Positions 17,411 through 26,968 are shown, counted from the stretch's first letter. The stretch is 64,000 nucleotides of DNA from JAJEEA01 sp965199675 (GCA_965199675.1 CBDATI010000008.1:186001-250000), one strand, 5' to 3'. Made by a program: numbers and translations. The notes: generated by a model not told the origin, from the sequence alone.

Positions 17411-19574
17411 CGAGTCTCGTGCCGCCCCGCCGCTCTCCACGGACGGGATTCCCGCGCCGAAGGCGCGCGTGTCCCGAGTGCGCCACGAAGCGCACGGGGT
17501 GGTGCGCAGCGACGACTACCACTGGCTGCGCGACCGCGGCGACCCCGCCGTCACCGCCCATCTCGAGGCCGAGAACGCCTACACCCGCGCGGTGATGGCG
17601 CCGACCGAGGCGCTGCAGGAGAACCTGTTCACCGAGATCAAGGGGCGCATCAGGCAGACCGACATGTCGGTCCCGTACCGGGAGGGGGACCACCTCTACT
17701 ACACGCGCTACGAGGACGGGCGCGAGTACCCCATCCACTGTCGACGTCCCGGAGGCGCGACTGGTGTGGTCGACGCGGCCGCGGTCGACGCGCCGGCCGC
17801 AACGCCGGAGAGTCGCCCGATGGCGGCGCTCGACGCGCCTGCGACGGTCGACGGGGAGCAGGTCCTGCTCGACGTCAACGTGCTCGCCGCGGGGCGCGAC
17901 TTCTGCCAGGTGTCGGCGCTCGAGGTCAGCCCCGACGGGAGCCTGCTCGCCTACGCCATCGATGTCGAGGGCCGCCGCATCCATTCCATCCGCGTGAAGG
18001 ACCTGGCCGCCGACGCCCTGCTCGACGACGAGCTGACCGAGGTGACGAGCAACCTCGTCTGGGCCAACGACAACCAGACCCTCTTCTATACCCGCCAGCA
18101 TCCCGAGACCCTGCGCTGGCACCAGGTCTGGCGCCACCGGTTGGGGACCGCACAGGACGACGACCTCCTCGTCTACGAGGAGGTGGACGACACCTTCAAC
18201 TGCGACGTCGGGAAGACCCGGTCGAAGCGCTACCTGCTGATCGCGTCGGCGCAGACGGTGTCCACCGAGTACCGGGTTCTCGACGCCGATCGGCCCGACG
18301 GCCGGTTCGAGGTGTTCTGGCCGCGCGCTCGTGACCACGAGTACGACATCGACCACTATCGCGGCCGGTTCTACGTCCGCACCAACCACCGGGCCCGCAA
18401 CTTCCGGCTGATGGAGACCGCGGCGGGGGGCGCCGGACCCGAGCAGTGGGTCGAGGTGGTGCCGCACCGCGACGACGTGCTCCTCGAAGGGTTCGCCCTC
18501 TTCCGCGGCCACCTCGTGCTGCAGGAGCGGAGCGGCGGCGTGAGCAGCCTCCACGTGCGTCCGTGGTCGGGCGGCGGTGCGCACGACATCGCCTTCGAAG
18601 AGCCGGTTCGCGACGTGCACGTGTCCGTCAACCGCGAGGCCGACACCCGGCTGCTGCGGTTCTCGTATGAGTCGCTGACGACGCCGCGGTCGATCTACGA
18701 CTACGACATGGACGCCCGCTCGCGCACCTTGCTCAAGCGCGAGGAGGTGCTGGGCGGGTTCGACCCGGCAGACTACGCGGCCGAGCGCGTGCTCGCGACG
18801 GCGCCGGACGGCCGCCAGGTGCCCATCTCCCTCGTCGCGCGGGTCGGCGCCCCCCGCGACGGGACGGGTCCGCTGCTGCTGTACGGCTACGGGGCGTACG
18901 GCATCTCCATGGATCCGGCGTTCAACTCCGCGCGGCTGAGCCTGCTCGACCGCGGGTTCCGGTTCGCGATCGCCCACGTGCGCGGAGGGCAGGAACTCGG
19001 CCGCGAGTGGTACGAAGACGGCCGCCGGGGGCGCAAGCGGAACACGTTCACCGACTTCATCGCCTGCGCCGAGCACCTGGTTCACGAGCGGTACACGAGC
19101 CCCGGGCGCCTATTCGCCATGGGGGGCAGCGCCGGCGGGCTGCTCATGGGCGCGGTCCTCAACCTGCGTCCCGACCTGTTCGCGGGTGTGGTCGCCCAGG
19201 TCCCGTTCGTCGACGTGCTGACCACCATGCTCGACGACGGCATTCCCCTCACCACCGGCGAGTACGACGAATGGGGCAATCCGCACGAGCGGGCCGCGTT
19301 CCACGACATCCTCGCCTACTCGCCCTACGACAACGTCGCCGCCCGCGCCTATCCCGCCCTGCTGGTCCTCGCCGGGCTGCACGACTCGCAGGTGCAGTAC
19401 TGGGAGCCCGCCAAGTGGGTCGCGAAGCTGCGGGCGCTGAAGACGGACGCCCGGCCGCTGCTGCTCAGGACCAACCTCGACGCTGGCCACGGCGGTGTCT
19501 CCGGCCGCTACCGCCGCTACCGCGAGACGGCGCTGCAGTACGCGTTCCTCCTCCGCCAGGCGGGCGTGGCCTGA
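17400..19574 (+). CDS. ptrB: Oligopeptidase B / prolyl-oligopeptidase (S9A)
   Basis: 724-residue S9 serine peptidase, the standard length for oligopeptidase B, which cleaves small peptides after basic residues. An N-terminal seven-bladed propeller (about 60-430) is followed by an alpha/beta-hydrolase catalytic domain. Nucleophile Ser is in GGSAGGLLMG, acid Asp in LAGLHDSQVQYWEP, and His in NLDAGHGGVSG. RVRHEAHGVVRSDDYHWLRD near the N terminus is typical of the family. There is no signal peptide, so it is probably cytoplasmic. The GTG at 17400 is in the second copy of a duplicated junction sequence; 36 bp separate it from the tricorn stop and the two genes are probably co-transcribed. Confidence 0.93.
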   Translation: MTAVESRAAPPLSTDGIPAPKARVSRVRHEAHGVVRSDDYHWLRDRGDPAVTAHLEAENAYTRAVMAPTEALQENLFTEIKGRIRQTDMSVPYREGDHLYYTRYEDGREYPIHCRRPGGATGVVDAAAVDAPAATPESRPMAALDAPATVDGEQVLLDVNVLAAGRDFCQVSALEVSPDGSLLAYAIDVEGRRIHSIRVKDLAADALLDDELTEVTSNLVWANDNQTLFYTRQHPETLRWHQVWRHRLGTAQDDDLLVYEEVDDTFNCDVGKTRSKRYLLIASAQTVSTEYRVLDADRPDGRFEVFWPRARDHEYDIDHYRGRFYVRTNHRARNFRLMETAAGGAGPEQWVEVVPHRDDVLLEGFALFRGHLVLQERSGGVSSLHVRPWSGGGAHDIAFEEPVRDVHVSVNREADTRLLRFSYESLTTPRSIYDYDMDARSRTLLKREEVLGGFDPADYAAERVLATAPDGRQVPISLVARVGAPRDGTGPLLLYGYGAYGISMDPAFNSARLSLLDRGFRFAIAHVRGGQELGREWYEDGRRGRKRNTFTDFIACAEHLVHERYTSPGRLFAMGGSAGGLLMGAVLNLRPDLFAGVVAQVPFVDVLTTMLDDGIPLTTGEYDEWGNPHERAAFHDILAYSPYDNVAARAYPALLVLAGLHDSQVQYWEPAKWVAKLRALKTDARPLLLRTNLDAGHGGVSGRYRRYRETALQYAFLLRQAGVA

Positions 19575-19684
19575 CAACCCGTCCTGGGTGGTTCGCTGTT
19601 GGCGGCGAGCGGAGTCGCCCGCGACGTTCTCCGGGCAGGGGGTGGCCGGTTGCCAGCGTTGCCGCCACCGGCTACAGTGAGAGA

Positions 19685-19906
19685 GTGAGCATCATCGTCA
19701 GCGAGGTCTACGACGCGCTGCTCGAGGCGGGCGTGTCCGAGGCCAAAGCCAAAGCAGCGGCTGGTGCGATTCCCGTCGCCGACCATTTGGCGACGCGGGA
19801 GGACATCGCTGCGCTCAAGGCGGAGATTGCGGCCCTGAAGATGGCGGTCTTCACGTTCGGTCCAATCATCCTGGCGTTGTTGATCAAGCTGGTGTTCTTC
19901 CCGTGA
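19685..19906 (+). CDS. DUF1640-like small coiled-coil membrane protein
   Basis: 73 residues. The N-terminal helix (VYDALLEAGVSEAKAKAAAGAI) is followed by a coiled coil (ATREDIAALKAEIAALK) and a C-terminal hydrophobic helix (FTFGPIILALLIKLVFF). This is the layout of bacterial DUF1640/CCDC90-like proteins, which often sit in groups of several short copies. Start GTG 19685 follows GTGAGAGA and is the first start that gives the family-like N terminus. Function unknown; membrane scaffolding is a guess. Confidence 0.6.
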   Translation: MSIIVSEVYDALLEAGVSEAKAKAAAGAIPVADHLATREDIAALKAEIAALKMAVFTFGPIILALLIKLVFFP

Positions 19907-20092
19907 CGCCGGGGTCCGGCCACGCCGAGACCGTGGTCGACCTCGTTCTCGACCTGATCGATGAGCGGTTCGGGTCTGGATCTGGCTGTTTCCGGGCGGT
20001 CAGGCGCGGTTCCCGGGTCGTGGGTAACGGCATCCTGAACCGGCGGTCGAGAGATCCGGATTCCTGGGGATGGGCCAGAAGGGAGATTCGTG

Positions 20093-21109
20093 ATGAGGCG
20101 GCTATTGAGTTGGACGGCTGTCGTGGGAATCGCGGCGTTGGCGTGGTGGCCGGCGCCGGTGGCTGGGCAGACGGGGGCGGAGGGCTTCCGTACGCCGTGG
20201 GGCGACCCGGATCTGCAGGGGGTCTGGGACTACTGGACGTTCACGCCGCTCGAGCGGCCGGCGGAGTTCGGGGAGCGCGGCGAGCTGACGGCCGAAGAGG
20301 CGGCGGTGGTTGCGCAGCGGGGCAATGCCGAGGCGCTGGCGCGTGACAGCGACGGGCCGCCGCCGGGCGAGGTCGGAGGATACAGCCAAGAGGTATGGAC
20401 GGATCGGGCGCGGGCGACGGCCTTGACCCAGGCATCGCTGCTCGTGGACCCGCCGGACGGTCGCCTGCCGGCCCTGACGGCGGCGGCCGAGGCGGCGGCC
20501 GAGGCCCACCGCGCCGCCGGAGGTTATCCGGTGCGGGTGCGGGTCGGCGGGCTCAACGAGGACCGCCCCGAGGCGCGCGGGGTCGCCGAGCGCTGCCTGC
20601 TCGGCTTCAGCACCGGGCCGCCGATGCTGCCGGGCGGCTACAACAACAACGTGCAGGTCTTCCAGGCCCCCGGCTACGTGGTCCTGCTGCACGAGATGGT
20701 GCACGACGTGCGGGTCGTGCCGCTGGATGGCCGCGACGCGTTGCCGGCGAGCGTTCGCCAGTGGCTGGGGAGCTCTCGCGGCCGGTGGGAGGGCGACACC
20801 CTGGTGGTCGAGACCACGAACTTCACGGACGGGACCGGCAGCTTCAACACGTCGTTCGTGTCGTGGGGATCGGCCGAGAACACCCGGCTCATCGAGCGGT
20901 TCACGCGGGTGGACGGCGACACCATGCGCTACGAGTTCACGGTCGACGATCCCGATACGTGGACGGCGCCGTTCACCGGCCGGTTCCCGCTGAACCGGTC
21001 CGACGCGCCGCTCTACGAGTACGCGTGCCACGAGGGCAACCACGGCATGTTCAACCTGCTGAGCGGGGCTCGGGCAGAAGAGCGGGCGGCGGCGACCGAG
21101 CAGCAGTAG
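20093..21109 (+). CDS. Secreted protein of unknown function (Acidobacteria-type 'DPDLQGVWD' family)
   Basis: 338 residues with a clear signal peptide (LLSWTAVVGIAALAWWPAPVAG). After it comes TPWGDPDLQGVWDYWTFTPLERP, a segment I associate with a family common in Vicinamibacteria and relatives, usually of unknown function. Later features are RCLLGFSTGPPMLPG, HEMVHDVRVVPLDGR, GRWEGDTLVVETTNF and a C-terminal YEYACHEGNHGM. The HEMVH string looks like a zinc motif, but the surrounding context does not match a known metallopeptidase. ATG 20093 is preceded by GGGAG at good spacing. Probably periplasmic or extracellular. Confidence 0.75.
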   Translation: MRRLLSWTAVVGIAALAWWPAPVAGQTGAEGFRTPWGDPDLQGVWDYWTFTPLERPAEFGERGELTAEEAAVVAQRGNAEALARDSDGPPPGEVGGYSQEVWTDRARATALTQASLLVDPPDGRLPALTAAAEAAAEAHRAAGGYPVRVRVGGLNEDRPEARGVAERCLLGFSTGPPMLPGGYNNNVQVFQAPGYVVLLHEMVHDVRVVPLDGRDALPASVRQWLGSSRGRWEGDTLVVETTNFTDGTGSFNTSFVSWGSAENTRLIERFTRVDGDTMRYEFTVDDPDTWTAPFTGRFPLNRSDAPLYEYACHEGNHGMFNLLSGARAEERAAATEQQ

Positions 21110-21407
21110 CGTGTCGGGACCGTCCGCGTTCCGAACCGCCGATGCATGAACGTTGGCGGCCTGTCGATTACGTGCGCGGCGGGACGAACCGCGAGAGAAG
21201 GACTCCCGATGTTTCGGCGTGATGAACGACGGGCGGAAGTCCTGGTGGTCCGTCACGCGTTGATCTTCGGACACGGACACAGGTTTGGGGCCCGCAACCG
21301 TTGAGGAAGTCAGCGCCGCGGGCCAGAACGTTCAGCCGTGACGCAGCACCGGAACCGAGGTCAGACGCCCCGGTGAAGTCCAGGGTCGGTGGGAGGATTT
21401 GAGCGCG

Positions 21408-22748
21408 ATGCAGCAGTCAGCACGAGCCGGTGGTCTTCGGGGGCAGCAACCGCACGAACCGCGTGTGCGTGCCGGCCAGGCGGCGGTGTTCGCCGTTCTG
21501 TTCGGCCTCGTCTGCCCGGTCGGCGCCGGGGCTGGCGAGAACTGGCCGCACTGGCGGGGGCCGTCCGCCAACGGGTTGAGCGCCGAGACCGGCCTGCCGG
21601 TGACCTGGGGGCCGGACACCAACGTGGCCTGGAAGGTGGAGATGCCCGCCTGGACGGGGTCGACGCCGATCATCTGGGGCGAGCGGATCTTCCTGAACGT
21701 CGCCGACGGCACGAACATCAGCCTGTGGTGCCTCGACCGCAACCGTGGCGACACCCTCTGGGTGCGCCACCTGAGCGGCGGCGACCGGCGGCTGCGCAAG
21801 CAGAACATGTCGTCGCCGTCTCCGGTGACCAACGGCGAGCACGTCTACGTGATGACGGGGACGGGCCGGCTGACCGCGTTCGACTTCGACGGCAACCAGG
21901 TCTGGCAGCGCGACATCCAGGCGTCGTACGGCCGGTTCGGGCTGAACTGGGGCTATGCGTCGTCACCGCTGCTGGTGGACGACGCGTTGTTCGTCCAGGT
22001 CATCCACGGCATGCGGACCGACGATCCGTCCTACGTCCTGCGGCTCGATCGGCGCACCGGCGAGACCGTGTGGCGGGTCGAGCGGCCCACCAACGCCCGT
22101 CGGGAGTCGCCCGACTCGTACACCACGCCGGCCCTGCTCGATTACGGCGGAGCGCGCGAGATCGTCATCACCGGCGGTGATGTCGTGACCGGGCACGACC
22201 TCGCCACGGGGCGTGAGCTGTGGCGCGCCGACGGCCTGAATCCGCGCAACAACGGTGCATACCGCATCATCGCGTCGCCCGTGGTTCACGGCGAGATGAT
22301 CTACGCGCCGACCCGGGTCCGCCCCCTGCTCGCCCTCCGGGCCGGCGGACGGGGCGATGTCACCACGTCGCACCTCGTGTGGAAGACCGACAACGGTCCC
22401 GACGTCCCGACCCCGGTGACCGACGGCGAGTACTTCTACATCGTCAACGACCAGGGCATCGTGTGGGTGCTCGACGCGCAGACCGGCGAGCAGATCTACG
22501 GCCGGCAGCGGCTCCGTCCCGGCACCTACAGCGCTTCGCCGGTCCTCGCCGACGGCAAGGTCTACATCACCAGCGAAGGGGGGCTGACCAGCGTCTTCCG
22601 GGCGGGGCCGGCGTTCGATCTGCTCGCCGAGAATGACCTCGACGACTACGTGCTCAGCTCGATCGCGGTGTCGGACGGGCAGATCTTCCTGCGCACCACC
22701 GGTCATCTGTACGCGATTGGCGAGCGCACGGAGGACGGGGCTGACTGA
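21408..22748 (+). CDS. Secreted PQQ-like beta-propeller repeat protein
   Basis: 446 residues with an N-terminal signal-like helix (AAVFAVLFGLVCPVGAGA) and a propeller of the PQQ/BamB type. It starts with WPHWRGPSANGLSAETGLP, then blades with repeated GxxxALDxxTGExxW-like motifs (LYRLDRRTGETVWRVE, HDLATGRELWRADG, VLDAQTGEQIYGRQ). Such stand-alone WRGP propellers are common in Acidobacteria and Planctomycetes; their function is unknown, though some are annotated as serine/threonine kinase-like or outer-membrane assembly proteins. ATG 21408 is preferred over TTG 21399, which is too close to the GGAGG at 21392-21396. It lies 298 bp after the previous gene. Confidence 0.8.
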   Translation: MQQSARAGGLRGQQPHEPRVRAGQAAVFAVLFGLVCPVGAGAGENWPHWRGPSANGLSAETGLPVTWGPDTNVAWKVEMPAWTGSTPIIWGERIFLNVADGTNISLWCLDRNRGDTLWVRHLSGGDRRLRKQNMSSPSPVTNGEHVYVMTGTGRLTAFDFDGNQVWQRDIQASYGRFGLNWGYASSPLLVDDALFVQVIHGMRTDDPSYVLRLDRRTGETVWRVERPTNARRESPDSYTTPALLDYGGAREIVITGGDVVTGHDLATGRELWRADGLNPRNNGAYRIIASPVVHGEMIYAPTRVRPLLALRAGGRGDVTTSHLVWKTDNGPDVPTPVTDGEYFYIVNDQGIVWVLDAQTGEQIYGRQRLRPGTYSASPVLADGKVYITSEGGLTSVFRAGPAFDLLAENDLDDYVLSSIAVSDGQIFLRTTGHLYAIGERTEDGAD

Positions 22749-22845
22749 TCGCGATTCTCCAACTCTCGAATGCCCGCGGTCGCCATCGACTCATCGCAGG
22801 CGCCCGTACGCGGTCGCCCGTGTGTGCAGGCCGCGGGGGAGCGAT

Positions 22846-23670
22846 TCAGCGCCGGGGTGACCGGTCGCTGCGGCTTCGGGAGCTGTCCTGCCGGAACCGC
22901 CCGTGCCGGAGGAAGTGCACCACCTCGTCGGCGACGTCCCGGCGGTTCATGATGAACGTGTGGGTCGCCGGCAACACGAGGAACGACGAGCCCTCGATGT
23001 GCGCCCGGTCGACGCCGACCGTGCCGTCGTCGGGGCCCGGGATGAGCCACGATCCGATGGGGTTCATGCTCCGGCTGCCGGTGATGATGCCGAGGCTGAA
23101 CCGGATCGGTCCAAGCTGGCTCGCGATGCCGTCCGGGGTGGTGCCGAGCCGCGAACCCGCCGGGCCCAGGAACGACCGGAGCAGGTCCGAGTCGGCGAAC
23201 GTGTCGACGATCTCGCTGCCCTGGCTCGGCGGGCTCAGCATCACCACGCGCCCTTCGTGCGGCTCGCGCTCGGAGAGGTAGCTCCGCACCAGCACGCCGC
23301 CCATCGAGTGGGTGACGAAGTGCACGCCTCCCGCATCGTCCCCGCAGCACGCCGCCACCGCCGCCGCCAGGCGATCGACGAGCGCCTCTATCGGCTCGGT
23401 GCGGGACGGGTACCCGAACCGAACGACCCGGAACCCGGCCTGCTCCAGGCGGTTAGCGAGGATGGCCATCGACGCCGGGGTCCGGCCCAGCCCGTGGGCG
23501 AGGACGACGGTCGGTGCGCCTTCCGGGGCCGGCGGGCCGCCCAGGAGGCGGGACGCCAGACCGGCGCCAGCGAGGAGGGCGGTGCCGAGCACGCCGCCGG
23601 CGACGAGAAACAGCCGCCGTCGCGTTCTCGGCGGTCCGTGTCGGGGAGCGAGAGGCGGCGGATGGGTCAT
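22846..23670 (-). CDS. Alpha/beta hydrolase, lipase-like, membrane-anchored or exported
   Basis: 274-residue hydrolase related to triacylglycerol lipase/EstA-type enzymes. The N terminus carries RTRRRLFLVAGGVLGTALLAGAG, a signal or membrane anchor. The oxyanion region is TVVLAHGLGRTPASM, the nucleophile Ser is in THSMGGVLV (the usual glycine before His-Ser replaced by Thr), the acid is probably in PDDGTVGVD, and His is in LPATHTFIM. ATG 23668-23670 is chosen by the position of the anchor; a start further upstream is possible. The gene is convergent with the propeller gene and faces a repeat-rich spacer at its 5' side. Confidence 0.85.
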   Translation of the reverse strand: MTHPPPLAPRHGPPRTRRRLFLVAGGVLGTALLAGAGLASRLLGGPPAPEGAPTVVLAHGLGRTPASMAILANRLEQAGFRVVRFGYPSRTEPIEALVDRLAAAVAACCGDDAGGVHFVTHSMGGVLVRSYLSEREPHEGRVVMLSPPSQGSEIVDTFADSDLLRSFLGPAGSRLGTTPDGIASQLGPIRFSLGIITGSRSMNPIGSWLIPGPDDGTVGVDRAHIEGSSFLVLPATHTFIMNRRDVADEVVHFLRHGRFRQDSSRSRSDRSPRR

Positions 23671-23710
23671 GGCGTCGCGGAAGCGGTGGGCACCCCGGAC
23701 TCCCGCCCCC

Positions 23711-23814
23711 AGTGACACGGCGCGCGTGGCGGCGTCTGATTCAACGTATCGGGGGAATCGAGCGTGGCGACCCGGTGACACGGCGCGCGTGGCGGCGCCT
23801 GATTCAACGGTACA
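23711..23814. repeat. Two copies of a 35-40 bp direct repeat, 64-bp period
   Basis: GTGACACGGCGCGCGTGGCG and the following YCTGATTCAACG occur at 23712 and again at 23776. They lie 5' of the hydrolase gene. Confidence 0.85.
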
Positions 23815-23898
23815 TTACGTCCACGGGCTTTCCGGCGTTCCCGCCCCGGGCCCCCTCACGCCGAGCCGAACCGGGTGGCGACGTGGCCGGGCGCCGCT

Positions 23899-24106
23899 CA
23901 TGAGGCGGACCTTCCGGCCCTTCACGATCTGCGTCCCGGGATCGACGCAGGGGCCGGCGGCTCGGATCCCTCGTGAACCGCCCGCCGAGGCGGTTTCGCA
24001 AATCATGAGGCGGACCTTCCGGCCCTTCACGATCTGCGTCCCGGGATCGACGCAGGGGCCGGCGGCCCGGATCCTCGTGAACCGCCCGCCGAGGCGGTTT
24101 CGCAAA
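23899..24106. repeat. 105-bp direct repeat, two copies
   Basis: The block starting CATGAGGCGGACCTTCCGGC at 23899 recurs at 24004 almost unchanged (a few mismatches and a 2-base deletion near the end). Each copy ends with AACCGCC/GGCGGTT, a small hairpin. Both copies could encode a short peptide on the minus strand ending KGRKVRLM, but no clear gene is present. This 23671-24266 stretch (about 600 bp) otherwise shows no gene. Confidence 0.85.
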
Positions 24107-24165
24107 CCCGTGCGGCTGCGGGGCCACGGTCGCACCCTGGATGCGATGATTGATCAGCGGTGTAT

Positions 24166-24179
24166 CCGTTTGCAAACGG
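24166..24179. promoter_or_regulatory. Perfect 14-bp palindrome, possible operator
   Basis: CCGTTTGCAAACGG is fully palindromic and AT-rich in its core compared with its surroundings. It resembles LacI-family operator architecture. It lies downstream of the LRR-metalloprotease stop and is not near a known start codon, so the target gene is unclear. Confidence 0.3.
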
Positions 24180-24212
24180 TGCGTGCTGGTCACGAAGGAC
24201 GCCGAGTCGCCC

Positions 24213-24231
24213 GGTCGGTGCAGCACCGACC
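24213..24231. terminator. Hairpin downstream of the LRR-metalloprotease gene
   Basis: GGTCGGTGC (24213-24221) and GCACCGACC (24223-24231) form a perfect 9-bp inverted repeat, 36 bp past the stop of the minus-strand gene ending at 24267. No T-tract follows, so it is at best a non-canonical terminator. Confidence 0.4.
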
Positions 24232-24266
24232 ACGACCGAAGCACGGATAGCGATCAGAGCGGTCGC

Positions 24267-26711
24267 TCATTCCAGGGCCACGACGGCGGCGCGCAGCTCC
24301 GTCACGTGCGCGGCCTCGATGACGGTCGCTCCCGCCCGCACCGCGGGGTCGGTGTAGCGGGGCGCCGGTCGGCCCGCCGCCCTGTACGCCTGCCCGAGCG
24401 CGGTTCGGAGCTCCGTCAGGTGGACCCCCCTGACCGGGGTGACGCCGGGCGTGAGAACCGGGTCGGTCCAGCCGAACGGCGGCAGGCCCAGGCCTTCCCG
24501 CACGCGGTCGGTCCGCACGCGCAGCTCCAGCAGATGTACCGCCCTGACCGGGGTGACGCCGGGCCGGAGCGGATGGTCGGTGAAGGCGGCGGCGGACCGG
24601 ATGACGGTCACCACGAATCGCTGCGCCGTGCTGCCCGGTCCGGCGGCGTCGGTCGCGGTCACCGTGGTTCGCGCCGCGCCGGGGGCGACCGGCGTGAGGG
24701 TCATCCGTGACCCCGTCATTCGCACCTGCACCACCTCGGGAGCCGACGACGTGGCCGCGTAGACGAGCGCGTCGCCGTCCGGGTCGCGGAACGCCTGTGC
24801 GACTTCGACGACCCCCAACCTGCTGTCCATCTGCAACGTCCGGTTCGACAGCCTGCCGACGGGGACGGGAGGCCGGTTGGCGCGGTTCCGACGGAAACCC
24901 GCCACCACCGGACCGGTCGCTTCGAGCACCGCCGCCGCGTCGGCGGGGCCGCCTTCGCCCATCGAATCGACGTCGGTGGGCACGCCCATCCGGTCGCCCT
25001 GCCACGCCTGCCGCGGGTTGGAGAAGCGGATCAGCGACGTGCACGCGACGCGGTGGTCCGCACACTGAGTCCAGTACGCCATGACCGTCAACCAGCGGCG
25101 TTCCGGCTGAGTTTCCGGGTCGAACGCCCGCTGGTTGACGTAGCCGTACCCGGGGTGCAGGGTCAACGCCCGCTCGACGCGCCGCGCGAGTTCGTACCGG
25201 TCGTGGTGGAGCCCGAGGTTGTGGCCCAGTTCGTGGGCGAAGGTGCGGCCGCCGCAGCCGTGGCGGGTGATGCCGAAGGCGCCGCCGAGCATGGCGACTC
25301 CGCACACATCGAGCTCGTCGACGATCAGGTGGACGAGATCGGCTCCGGCCCCGTCGCGCACGGCATGGACGCGGTCGAGTTGACCGTCGGACGGATCTGC
25401 CAGACGCGCGATGTCGGTCTCGTAGTCGTCGGTCTCGGCGTAGTCGATCTCTTCGCGGGCGACGAGAGTGATGCGGGTGGGCGTCCCGCTCTCTTCGAAG
25501 GCCTGGTTGGTCTCGGCGACGAAGAGGTCGATGGCCGCCGCGATGCCGTCCGGTCCCCCCGCGGCGTCGCGAGCAGCCGCCGTATGGAAGACGACCATGT
25601 CGATCGCGTCCGATGGCGCCCCGCAGATCGCGCCGTGAAAGTCGAGGCCTTCGAGCCAGGTCAGCCAGGCGGCGGGGGCGCACGCTCGGGTGGCGAAGAT
25701 GTCGAGCCGGTCGAGGCGCGCCAGGTCCAGCCGTCGGGGCAGCGGTCCCGCCAGGCCCCAGTTGTAGGAGAGGTCCACTTCGCGGAGGTCGGTGAGTTGG
25801 CCCAGCCAGACCGGGAGCGGTCCGGTCACGTTGGCGCGGGAGAGCGAGAGAACGGCGAGGCTGGCCAGGTCCCTCATCCACGCGGCGATCGGCGCCGGCG
25901 TCAGGTCGTTCTGGCCGAGATCCAGGGTCTCGAGGTCGGCGAGGCGGCCCAGGGTCGCCGGGGGCGCACCCGTCAACCGGTTGCGGCCGAGGTCCAGCCG
26001 GCGAAGGCCGGTCAGGTTCCCGAGTTCGGCCGGAATGCCCCCGGTCAATCCGTTGCGCGCCAGAACGAGGTCCCGGAGGCTGGACAGCCGGCCCAGGGCC
26101 TCGGGGATCGGGCCCGTCAGGTCGTTCTCGCTGAGGTCCAGCCGTGTGAGGTTGGCGAGATTCCCGAGTTCGGCCGGAATCGCGCCGGTCAGCCCGTCGT
26201 CGTCGGGATCCAGATAGTCGTCGTCGTTCCAGAGCGACAGCTCCTCGAGGTCGACGAGGGTCCCCAACGCCGCCGGGATCGATCCGCTGAACCGGTTTCC
26301 GCCGAGATCGAGCCGTTTCAGGCGGGTCAGGCGTCCGAGCGCGGCCGGGAGCGTCCCCGCAAGGTTGTTCTCGGGCAGCCTGAGCTCCGCGACCCGCCCG
26401 TCCGTATCGGTCGTCACCCCGCGCCACGCGTCGAGCGGCTCGTCGGACGTCCAGTTCGTACCGTCCGTCCAGTCCGGCCCGCCGGTCGCGTCGTAGAACG
26501 CGGCCAGGGCGGCCCGGTCGTCGTCGGCGCTGTCCTGGGCGGCGGCGTCGAGGGCGGGGCAGGCGACGGCGACCGCGAGGGCGAGGAGGGGCGCGCCCGG
26601 CAGCGCGCCGAGCGCCTTCCGCGGGATGTGCGGGCGCCCGGGGGCGTCGCAAGGCGTCGATGGGCGGGCCGGCGCAGCGGTTCCGGTAGGCGCAGCGGTT
26701 CCGGTGGGCAT
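24267..26711 (-). CDS. Secreted LRR protein with M12-like zinc metalloprotease domain
   Basis: 814 residues. A proline/threonine-rich start and signal peptide (ALGALPGAPLLALAVAVACP, about 35-58) precede the domains. The plant-like LRR N-cap (FYDATGGPDWTDGTNWTS) and about nine LRRs of the LxxLxLxxNxLTGxIP type occupy 65-330. The reprolysin-like peptidase domain (about 350-580) has AHELGHNLGLHHD as the zinc site and LTVMAY as the Met-turn. An Ig/cadherin-like domain follows (VEVAQAFRDPDGDALVY), then three C-terminal repeats around GVTPVRAVHLLELR, GVTPVRGVHLTELR and GATVIEAAHVTELR. It is probably extracellular, with LRRs for binding and the peptidase for cleavage. The start ATG (26709-26711) lies in a 15-bp GC repeat and is somewhat uncertain. 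A paralogue broken by an insertion element lies at 46997-52405. Confidence 0.88.
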   Translation of the reverse strand: MPTGTAAPTGTAAPARPSTPCDAPGRPHIPRKALGALPGAPLLALAVAVACPALDAAAQDSADDDRAALAAFYDATGGPDWTDGTNWTSDEPLDAWRGVTTDTDGRVAELRLPENNLAGTLPAALGRLTRLKRLDLGGNRFSGSIPAALGTLVDLEELSLWNDDDYLDPDDDGLTGAIPAELGNLANLTRLDLSENDLTGPIPEALGRLSSLRDLVLARNGLTGGIPAELGNLTGLRRLDLGRNRLTGAPPATLGRLADLETLDLGQNDLTPAPIAAWMRDLASLAVLSLSRANVTGPLPVWLGQLTDLREVDLSYNWGLAGPLPRRLDLARLDRLDIFATRACAPAAWLTWLEGLDFHGAICGAPSDAIDMVVFHTAAARDAAGGPDGIAAAIDLFVAETNQAFEESGTPTRITLVAREEIDYAETDDYETDIARLADPSDGQLDRVHAVRDGAGADLVHLIVDELDVCGVAMLGGAFGITRHGCGGRTFAHELGHNLGLHHDRYELARRVERALTLHPGYGYVNQRAFDPETQPERRWLTVMAYWTQCADHRVACTSLIRFSNPRQAWQGDRMGVPTDVDSMGEGGPADAAAVLEATGPVVAGFRRNRANRPPVPVGRLSNRTLQMDSRLGVVEVAQAFRDPDGDALVYAATSSAPEVVQVRMTGSRMTLTPVAPGAARTTVTATDAAGPGSTAQRFVVTVIRSAAAFTDHPLRPGVTPVRAVHLLELRVRTDRVREGLGLPPFGWTDPVLTPGVTPVRGVHLTELRTALGQAYRAAGRPAPRYTDPAVRAGATVIEAAHVTELRAAVVALE

Positions 26712-26727
26712 TGTCCGCGGGTCGGGG

Positions 26728-26838
26728 TGTCTGCGCCCCGGCACGGTGCAGGCTCCCAGTGGGGCTCTGCTCCGCGTGGCGCCCGCACTGAGCCTCGGCG
26801 TGTGTCTGCCCCCCGGCACGGTGCAGGCTCCCAGCGGG
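26728..26838. repeat. 36-bp direct repeat upstream of the metalloprotease gene
   Basis: TGTCTGCSCCCCGGCACGGT and the next 16 bases occur at 26728-26763 and 26803-26838 (75-bp offset, 2-3 mismatches). It lies in the 257-bp gap between the KamA stop and the metalloprotease start, so it could affect expression of the latter. Confidence 0.8.
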
Positions 26839-26968
26839 CGTCGGGTCCCCGGCGGAACCCGCGCGGCGGCGATCGGAAGCTGGCGCCGCGTTTCCGGCCT
26901 CCTCCGCACGCGTTGTCGGGTCGGCGCCGCGCCGCTCTCGGGGCGACGCGGGACTTCGCCGCGGGCGA

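Noticed and set aside
14079..19085. 1668-residue open frame opposite the tricorn and oligopeptidase genes
   Set aside because: Typical antisense open frame of GC-rich coding DNA; translation has no family features, while the plus-strand products do.
20093..21109. HEMVH in the secreted unknown protein as a zinc protease site
   Set aside because: No third ligand or Met-turn context was recognised; a lone HExxH is common by chance.
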